Shown here: positions 58,360 to 64,000 of the stretch, piece after piece
How the letters are laid out: each line of letters starts with the position of its first letter
How positions within the stretch are numbered: position 1 is the stretch's first letter
Assembly: GCF_000244755.1 (NCBI RefSeq)
Contig: NZ_AHOO02000005.1
Location: 496,001-560,000, forward strand
Length of the DNA: 64,000 nt
Direction: 5' to 3'
Source: Leptospira licerasiae serovar Varillal str. VAR 010
Lineage (GTDB): Bacteria > Spirochaetota > Leptospiria > Leptospirales > Leptospiraceae
The notes under the pieces: generated by a model
Databases searched by the model: none
The model's input: only the letters and a program-made list of their open reading frames with translations
Told to the model about the DNA's origin: nothing
Position numbers and translations under genes: made by a program

Positions 58360-59605
58360 TCTGAAATACATTACCGATAACACGGAAGAACTAAAATCAA
58401 ATCTTGAACTAAGGGGTTTTAAGGACCTCGCTGTTTTAGACCAGCTAGCTGACATTATTCAGAAGAGAAAAACCCTTCAGAAAGAAGCAGATATATTCCG
58501 CGAAGAAAGGAATAAGGCGAGTAAAGAGATCGGAAAAGTGAAACAAGCCGGCGGAGATATCGCAGCTGCTTCTGCTTCTGTAAAAGAGATCGGCGATAAG
58601 ATCAAAAAAATAGAAGATGATCTTGAATCTCTGGAATCAAAACTTTTGGAGATCAATTTAGGTCTTCCTAATATTTTGGATAAAGATGTTCCTGTAGGAA
58701 AGAACGAACACGATAATAAAGTTTTGTACGAAGTCGGAGAAGTCCGGGATTACAAATTTACTCCAAAACCTCATTTCGAATTAGGAGAGGCATTAGGTTG
58801 GTTCAATTTTGAGAAAGGAACAAAACTCGCAGGAGCAAGAGCTTATACTTATTTCGGGTTGGGTGCTAAATTAGAAAGAGCGTTAGCGAATCTTATGTTA
58901 GAGACTCATACTGCCGAGCACGGATATACGGAAGTTTGGGTTCCTGTTATGGTAAACGACGAGTGTATGACTACTACAGGACAATATCCTAAGTTCAAAG
59001 ACGAATATTATAGATTAGAAAGAGATGAACTCAATCTAATACCAACTGCAGAAGTTCCTTTAACGAATCTATACAGAGACGAGATCATTCCCGAATCTTC
59101 TCTACCAATCTCTATCACTGCTCATACATCCTGTTTTAGAAGAGAAGCAGGCTCTTATGGAAAAGACACAAGAGGTTTGGTTCGAGTACATCAATTCCAG
59201 AAAGTGGAACTTGTAAAGTTTGCTCGTCCCGAAGACTCCGAAGAAGAGCATAAGAAGATGCTTTCTCATGCAGAGAATATCCTGAAAAAATTGGGGATTA
59301 GATACAGAGTAATGCTTTTATGCAGTGGAGATATTTCCGCTGCTTCCTCCAAAACATACGATTTGGAAGTTTGGATGCCAGGTTTGAATCGTTGGATGGA
59401 AATTTCTTCAGTTTCTAACTTCAAAGATTTTCAGGCAAGGCGTGGTAAGATCCGCTACAAATCCAAGGAAGGCAAAAACCAATTGGTCCATACTTTGAAC
59501 GGTTCCGGTTTGGCGATTGGTAGGACCTTGGCCGCAGTTATAGAAACTTATCAAAAAGAAGATGGAACAATCGAGTTCCCTGAGGCTTTGAAAAAATATC
59601 TCTGA
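58352..59605 (+). CDS. serS: Seryl-tRNA synthetase
   Basis: It charges tRNA-Ser (and tRNA-Sec where present) with serine. The N-terminal antiparallel coiled coil that grips the long variable arm spans about residues 30-105. The class II catalytic core shows motif 2 [26 protein letters not shown] at about 265-290 and motif 3 [19 protein letters not shown] at about 385-403. Length (417 residues) is typical. The gene overlaps tatD at its start. No translational-control leader (T-box) is seen upstream, as expected in an operon position. Confidence 0.97.
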   Translation: MIDLKYITDNTEELKSNLELRGFKDLAVLDQLADIIQKRKTLQKEADIFREERNKASKEIGKVKQAGGDIAAASASVKEIGDKIKKIEDDLESLESKLLEINLGLPNILDKDVPVGKNEHDNKVLYEVGEVRDYKFTPKPHFELGEALGWFNFEKGTKLAGARAYTYFGLGAKLERALANLMLETHTAEHGYTEVWVPVMVNDECMTTTGQYPKFKDEYYRLERDELNLIPTAEVPLTNLYRDEIIPESSLPISITAHTSCFRREAGSYGKDTRGLVRVHQFQKVELVKFARPEDSEEEHKKMLSHAENILKKLGIRYRVMLLCSGDISAASSKTYDLEVWMPGLNRWMEISSVSNFKDFQARRGKIRYKSKEGKNQLVHTLNGSGLAIGRTLAAVIETYQKEDGTIEFPEALKKYL

Positions 59606-59658
59606 ATTTTTCTTTGAAAAAGTATCAGGTTTTTCTATAAAAGACAGATAGTTAGAGT

Positions 59659-60939
59659 ATGGCTTCTAAAATCCATACTCTTCCTTCAAATTCCTTCCGG
59701 ATCGTTTCTGTTTTACTTTGTTATTTCATATTTGCGGGATTCTCCGTATCAGGCGCTGAAGATTCTTTTTTAAAAGGGAAGGTTGCTCCTATAAAAGGAG
59801 AAATTAACACTTCCTTAAATGAATTCGGGATCAGCCTTTCGGAAGACGGTAATATTATATATTACTATTCCAAACGTAGGAATTCCAACTACTCGGATCT
59901 TTTTAAATCCGTAAAAACAAAAGATGGTTGGAGCGCGGGTGCAGAAGTTTCCGAATTAAATTCTCAATTCGACGACCAAAGTCCTTTTATAGTAGAAAAT
60001 GAAAAGGCGATCATCTTCTCCTCTAATCGTGATGGAAGTATTGAATTTAAGTTAGGCAACGGCAAGATCGGAGTTTCCAGAGATCTATATTTCGCAACTT
60101 TAAAAAATGGAAGTTGGGATAAAGCCACTAGACTTCCTTTAGAAGTAAACACTCCGTCTATAGAAGAGAACCCATTTTTAGCCGGTAGCTATTTATTCTT
60201 TACTCGTTACCCATTCGGAAAAGTCGCCGAATCAGATATTTATATTTCCGAATACAAGGACGGTTCATGGGGAAAAGCAATCCGTATGGAAAGCCCTATA
60301 AATACAGAACATGCAGAGATCGCGGCAACTTTAAGCAGGGATAGTAAGTATTTGTATTTTTCTTCCAATCGCCCCGGTGGATATGGTGGATTAGATATTT
60401 ATAAAGTAGAAATCAAGGAAGACGGTACCTTCTCCCCTGCTGTCAACTTAGGACCCGTAATCAATTCTCCCGGCGATGAAGCATTTTACACGGAAACTCC
60501 TGACGGTAAAAATGCGTACTTTTGTAGGCTTGTGAAAGAAGGAGGGAATTACGACATCTACGAATTTTCCGCTAATGAATGGGAAGAATTAAAGAAGAAT
60601 AAGAAGATCTCGTTGGAATCCATTCATTTCAGGACCGGATCCTTTGAGATCGAAGAAGAATCCTTCGAAATTTTGGACAGATTGGTTACTTTCTTAAATG
60701 AAAATCCATCCATAAAGTTAAAGATTACCGGGCATACCGATTTGCATGGAGACCCGAGCGACAATTTGGAATTAAGTCGAAATCGGGCTGCGTCAGTGAA
60801 GGATTATTTGGTCAAAAAAGGAATATCTACGGCTAGATTTACTACGGACGGAAAGGGAAGTAAGGAGCCTATCTATCCGGAAAAAAACCCGGAAACGGAC
60901 CGTAAGAATCGCAGGACCGAATTTCAAATTTTAGAATAG
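59659..60939 (+). CDS. Exported PD40 beta-propeller protein with OmpA C-terminal domain
   Basis: A signal segment (FRIVSVLLCYFIFAGFSVSGA) is followed by TolB-like PD40 units at about residues 50-290, with recurring patterns such as DLFKSVKTKDGWS, IFSSNRDGS, YLYFSSNRPGGYGGLDIYKVEI. The C-terminal 110 residues are an OmpA-like peptidoglycan-binding domain: LKITGHTDLHGDPSDNLELSRNRAASVKDYL and GSKEPIYPEKNPETDRKNRRTEF, with the conserved Asp and Arg. It likely links an envelope partner to the cell wall. It starts 53 bases after serS and probably has its own promoter. Confidence 0.88.
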   Translation: MASKIHTLPSNSFRIVSVLLCYFIFAGFSVSGAEDSFLKGKVAPIKGEINTSLNEFGISLSEDGNIIYYYSKRRNSNYSDLFKSVKTKDGWSAGAEVSELNSQFDDQSPFIVENEKAIIFSSNRDGSIEFKLGNGKIGVSRDLYFATLKNGSWDKATRLPLEVNTPSIEENPFLAGSYLFFTRYPFGKVAESDIYISEYKDGSWGKAIRMESPINTEHAEIAATLSRDSKYLYFSSNRPGGYGGLDIYKVEIKEDGTFSPAVNLGPVINSPGDEAFYTETPDGKNAYFCRLVKEGGNYDIYEFSANEWEELKKNKKISLESIHFRTGSFEIEEESFEILDRLVTFLNENPSIKLKITGHTDLHGDPSDNLELSRNRAASVKDYLVKKGISTARFTTDGKGSKEPIYPEKNPETDRKNRRTEFQILE

Positions 60940-60986
60940 ACTAAAAATTCCTTTAACAACCGGAAGATGCCGATAACCTAGGTATC

Positions 60987-61844
60987 ATGAAAATGCGGAA
61001 GCAGTTTCAGTCGGCATTTCTTTCGGCCATCGTACTTTTTAGTTCTCTAGACTTATATTCTCAAAGCAAAGCTATGCCTTCTAGATTGGATTCTGTCCTT
61101 TCAAAAAAGGAATTGGTGGTAGGCGTCAACCGCGTTTACGAACCTTTTTATATCCAAGATCCGAAAGACGGTTTTCCAGGTTTCGATATGGAACTTGCAA
61201 AAATGTACGCGGACTATTTGGGGGTAGCGCTCAAAGTAAAACCTCTCAAAACGTTTCGTCAATTCTCGGATGAGATCGCGGCCGGTACTATAGACATTGC
61301 AATGGCCGGAATGTCTACGGATCTAAGTCGTGGAAAGACTGTTACCTTCTCAGACCCTTACCTTCTTACGACTCCCGCAGGACTTGTTAATAAACGTTCT
61401 CTTCCTCCCGAGCCGGAAGGAAGTATAGTAACTACTAGGACCTTTAAATCTTTAGAGGATCTAGCGGTTCTAAATGCTCTTTCATTTTCTGTCAGATCCA
61501 ATACTACAAATCATAATTATCTTCTGAGAAGATTCGGTAAGAACCAAATTTATAGCTATCTTTCCGATTCCATTGCGATCGATGCATTAACAAAAGGGAA
61601 TGTGATTTGTTATGTTGCGGATAGTTTGTACATTCTGTCATTGCTCCAAAAGCAGCCTAGTCTAAAAGCTAGCTATGTTGCTCTCGTTAATCCTGTAATG
61701 GATGAATATATCAGTGCTGCATTGCCTTTGAACGATCTAGTCTTTGCGGATAATTTTAATTTCTTTATCAAAGAATTGAAACGAACAGGAATGATAGAAA
61801 GTCTTCGTGCCAAATATTTTCTAGGGAATGGTTGGGTAAAATAA
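60987..61844 (+). CDS. Periplasmic solute-binding protein (SBP_bac_3 family)
   Basis: A signal peptide ([17 protein letters not shown]) leads to a type II binding fold: [37 protein letters not shown], then [28 protein letters not shown], and a hinge near [17 protein letters not shown]. These segments are shared by amino-acid binding proteins of ABC transporters and by sensor modules. There is no ABC permease or ATPase gene nearby, so it is an orphan receptor here. It ends three bases before an outer-membrane protein gene, suggesting joint expression. The ligand is unknown. Confidence 0.85.
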   Translation: MKMRKQFQSAFLSAIVLFSSLDLYSQSKAMPSRLDSVLSKKELVVGVNRVYEPFYIQDPKDGFPGFDMELAKMYADYLGVALKVKPLKTFRQFSDEIAAGTIDIAMAGMSTDLSRGKTVTFSDPYLLTTPAGLVNKRSLPPEPEGSIVTTRTFKSLEDLAVLNALSFSVRSNTTNHNYLLRRFGKNQIYSYLSDSIAIDALTKGNVICYVADSLYILSLLQKQPSLKASYVALVNPVMDEYISAALPLNDLVFADNFNFFIKELKRTGMIESLRAKYFLGNGWVK

Positions 61845-61847
61845 TTC

Positions 61848-63419
61848 GTGTTGGACTCTCCCTTTCAAAAAATCAAAAGTCTCACCCTAGTAATATTCTT
61901 CTTTGCAGGTGTTTCTATTTCCGCCCAGGAAGTGGAAGAAAAGACAAAGATAGATTTTCAAGGGAACTACAGGGTGCGTGGTTTCAATTTAGGAAGAGAT
62001 ATTTATACCTCTAGACAAACTCCTGTAACTCCTTATAATCGGAGCGCTTTTGTCCAACAATACAACCAAGATACTCTTACTAAGTATCAAAACGAATTAG
62101 CAGCGAGAGAGAAAGGTTATCCGAGTACACTCAGTCCTCAAAAAGAAGACACAACTTATTATGATACTAGGATGACCTTGAATATGAACTTCTCCACTTC
62201 GAAATATTTCGAAGCTTTGGTGGGCGTTCAAATAGGTGATATTATTTTCGGGGGAAGAGGGGTTAACCAAAGTTCCAACGTAGGACCAGGGCAAGGTGGA
62301 GAAGCTACTTTCAGTTCTGCTGTGAATATGCAAACAAACTTTCTCTATCTTAACTTCAAGCTACCTGAGAGAAGCTTTACTGCAAGGGTTGGACTTCAGC
62401 TTTTTACCTCTGCTCAAGGTAGAGTTGTCTTTGTTCCCGGAACAGGAGTAAACCTAACGAAGGATATTAGGGATTGGAATACAACGATAGAGGGTGGTTG
62501 GTTCGTAGCAAAACAAAATAATCTTACCGACCTAGATAAAAATACATTCGCTGATAAAAATTACCAAGGCTCGAATATCTATTTTTATAAGATTAAGACT
62601 AGCTTTTTTAATAATGCTAAACACGAATTGTACAGCTTTTACTTAGACGACAACCTACGAGATGTTCAGGATGTAACAGGTGTATACGGCCTTGTTTCCA
62701 GAACAAGTGAAAGTAATCAATTGTTCTGGCATGGTCTATTCAATGAATTTAATTTTTCCGATTTTACATTAACGGTTCACGGGATTTATAATCACGGACA
62801 TGTTAAATCCTTGAATCCTTATAGAGACGCAAACGGAGACGAGGTCCAGAGAAAGTACGACTTGTATCAGATCAAAGGCGGGTTCTTTGATACACAAATA
62901 TCCTATCGATACAATGAATCCGTAAGCGTGACAGCAATGGGTTCCGGTTCTACAGGAAGACCTGGTTACGAAAAAGACGGTACCAGATCTAATTTGCACG
63001 GAAATGGTTATCGGACTTTACTCCCAGGATATTCACTTTCGAACATTGCTAATGACTTTACTGGAGGTTACGCACTATTCTCCGGTAGAGATATGAGCGG
63101 TCTGTACGAGTACGGGATCTTTACGGATATAGTTCTATCAGGGCCTTTAGTTTTAACTTTGGGTTATTATAGATTGTATGGAACTAAATCTCCTCTTATA
63201 GATAACAATAGATTTTATAACGAGGAAAACTTTTACCATACATCCGCGTATTTCGGTCAGGAATATAACTTGAACCTAAGATGGAGTGCATTTAGAGATA
63301 TGCAGATACTTTTACGTTCCGGTTATTTTGTGGCAGGGAACGGATTGAAAGCGTACTTAGATACCACCCAAGGAACGATCCTAAGGGAATTGTTCGTAAC
63401 TGCAGAGCATAGATTCTAG
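61848..63419 (+). CDS. Outer-membrane beta-barrel protein
   Basis: A signal peptide ([17 protein letters not shown]) is followed by alternating amphipathic strands rich in Tyr, Phe and Asn, for example [26 protein letters not shown] and [16 protein letters not shown]. The final residues LFVTAEHRF end in phenylalanine, as required by the BAM machinery. Length (523 residues) and the opening [14 protein letters not shown] resemble alginate-export-type or general porin-like barrels, but the substrate cannot be assigned. The start is GTG 61848 or TTG 61851, directly after the solute-binding protein gene, which points to paired function. Confidence 0.75.
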   Translation: MLDSPFQKIKSLTLVIFFFAGVSISAQEVEEKTKIDFQGNYRVRGFNLGRDIYTSRQTPVTPYNRSAFVQQYNQDTLTKYQNELAAREKGYPSTLSPQKEDTTYYDTRMTLNMNFSTSKYFEALVGVQIGDIIFGGRGVNQSSNVGPGQGGEATFSSAVNMQTNFLYLNFKLPERSFTARVGLQLFTSAQGRVVFVPGTGVNLTKDIRDWNTTIEGGWFVAKQNNLTDLDKNTFADKNYQGSNIYFYKIKTSFFNNAKHELYSFYLDDNLRDVQDVTGVYGLVSRTSESNQLFWHGLFNEFNFSDFTLTVHGIYNHGHVKSLNPYRDANGDEVQRKYDLYQIKGGFFDTQISYRYNESVSVTAMGSGSTGRPGYEKDGTRSNLHGNGYRTLLPGYSLSNIANDFTGGYALFSGRDMSGLYEYGIFTDIVLSGPLVLTLGYYRLYGTKSPLIDNNRFYNEENFYHTSAYFGQEYNLNLRWSAFRDMQILLRSGYFVAGNGLKAYLDTTQGTILRELFVTAEHRF

Positions 63420-64000
63420 AGCTTAAGTCTGGAGCGGATCGCTCTTCCCAATGTATATTGGTCCGCGAGTTCTATAGAACCACCCACAGTAATACCATAG
63501 GCGATCCTAGTAACGGTTACATTAAAGTTCTTTAATTGATGGTTCAGATAATCCGCTGTTGCATCCCCTTCTAATGTGGGATTAGTGGCGACTAGAACTT
63601 CTTTAAGATCTTCAGGTTGTATTCTGTTTAAAAGTTCTCTGATACGTAGATCCTGAGGTCCTACACCCTCCAAAGGAGAAATAACTCCGTTCAGAACATG
63701 GTATCTACCTTTGAATTCGCCAGTGTTTTCTATAAAGAATACATCTTCCGGTTGTTCTACTACGCAAACCGTATGACTGTCTCTTTTTTCAGAAAGACAA
63801 AGATCACAGATCTCTTCTTCCGAATAAGAACCGCAACGGGAACAGAAACGGATCCTTCCTTTTACTTCCGATAAACTTTGAATAAATCCGTTAAAAACTG
63901 CCGGGTCTTGTCTTAATAAATGAAAACTGATGCGGTATGCACTTTTTCTTCCGATTCCTGGAAGAGAGGAAAGCGCATTTACCATTCCTTCGATTAAATG
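63416..64000 (-). CDS. recR: Recombination protein RecR, start beyond window edge
   Basis: RecR partners RecF and RecO in loading RecA at single-strand gaps. The N-terminal helix-hairpin-helix [20 protein letters not shown], the zinc finger [16 protein letters not shown] at about residues 48-63, and the TOPRIM segment [35 protein letters not shown] are clear. The frame has an ATG at 63985, but it stays open to 64000 with HLIEG before it. RecR proteins usually have such residues ahead of the helix, so the true start is probably outside the window. Its 3' end overlaps the porin gene by four bases. Confidence 0.93.
   Translation of the reverse strand, partial: HLIEGMVNALSSLPGIGRKSAYRISFHLLRQDPAVFNGFIQSLSEVKGRIRFCSRCGSYSEEEICDLCLSEKRDSHTVCVVEQPEDVFFIENTGEFKGRYHVLNGVISPLEGVGPQDLRIRELLNRIQPEDLKEVLVATNPTLEGDATADYLNHQLKNFNVTVTRIAYGITVGGSIELADQYTLGRAIRSRLKL

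Overview
The window reads as the replication-origin region of a Leptospira chromosome. The grounds are the block dnaA-dnaN-recF-dciA-gyrB-gyrA, a lipoprotein just beyond it that I recognise as LipL21, many lipoproteins with loose spirochete-type lipoboxes, a flagellar gene (fliG), and frequent TTG/GTG starts. LipL21 is best known from pathogenic leptospires, so a pathogenic or intermediate species is the better guess, but the sequence alone does not fix the species. No rRNA, tRNA, CRISPR array, insertion sequence, prophage or clear pseudogene was seen. Gene density is high and most junctions are short or overlap by a few bases.

Left arm (1-34 kb), mostly minus strand: a partial M50 peptidase, a PAS chemoreceptor and a DUF445 protein; a plus-strand run of TonB-like protein, NusG paralogue, KdsD and AroD; a TPR protein; a GMC oxidoreductase with its small lipoprotein partner; an rnr-tsaB-tsaE-hslO operon; a plus-strand GH42 galactosidase, unknown protein and inositol-phosphatase group; a PuuD-like membrane protein with a separate cytochrome c; fliG followed directly by a 7TM adenylate cyclase that seems to start at CTG; assorted oxidoreductases, tsaC, maf and holA; and a degenerate sigma-54-type AAA+ regulator next to a secreted von Willebrand-like protein.

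Centre (34-50 kb): lipL21, then the minus-strand replication block (in transcription order dnaA, dnaN, recF, dciA, gyrB, gyrA, dus, lipoprotein), with holB and ilvE upstream of dnaA. Gene orientation switches from mainly minus to mainly plus near 47.8 kb, as expected around a bidirectional origin. The two spaces flanking dnaA (43906-44230 and 45539-45852) are AT-rich and share an octamer, but no consensus DnaA box is visible. The DnaA DNA-binding signature is itself divergent.

Right arm (48-64 kb): mnmG, two parS sites, a secreted protein, an M20 peptidase, then rsmG-parA-parB, which is the classic gidA-gidB-soj-spo0J cluster opened by two extra genes. Next come a thioesterase, a minus-strand operon of a degenerate LytM (M23) protein, bactofilin and a YaaR-family protein, then tatD-serS, an OmpA/PD40 protein, an orphan solute-binding protein with a beta-barrel outer-membrane protein, and recR running off the right edge.

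Functionally the centre combines initiation (DnaA, DciA), the sliding clamp and clamp-loader subunits (DnaN, HolA, HolB), topology (GyrAB), repair (RecF, RecR) and segregation (ParAB/parS). The flanks contribute envelope, tRNA-modification and signalling genes. I found no obviously new multi-gene system. The most unusual points are the altered DnaA signature with its non-standard origin, the catalytically dead LytM protein in a bactofilin operon, the sigma-54-type regulator without GAFTGA, the CTG-initiated cyclase after fliG, and a cluster of perfect palindromes upstream of the PuuD-like gene.
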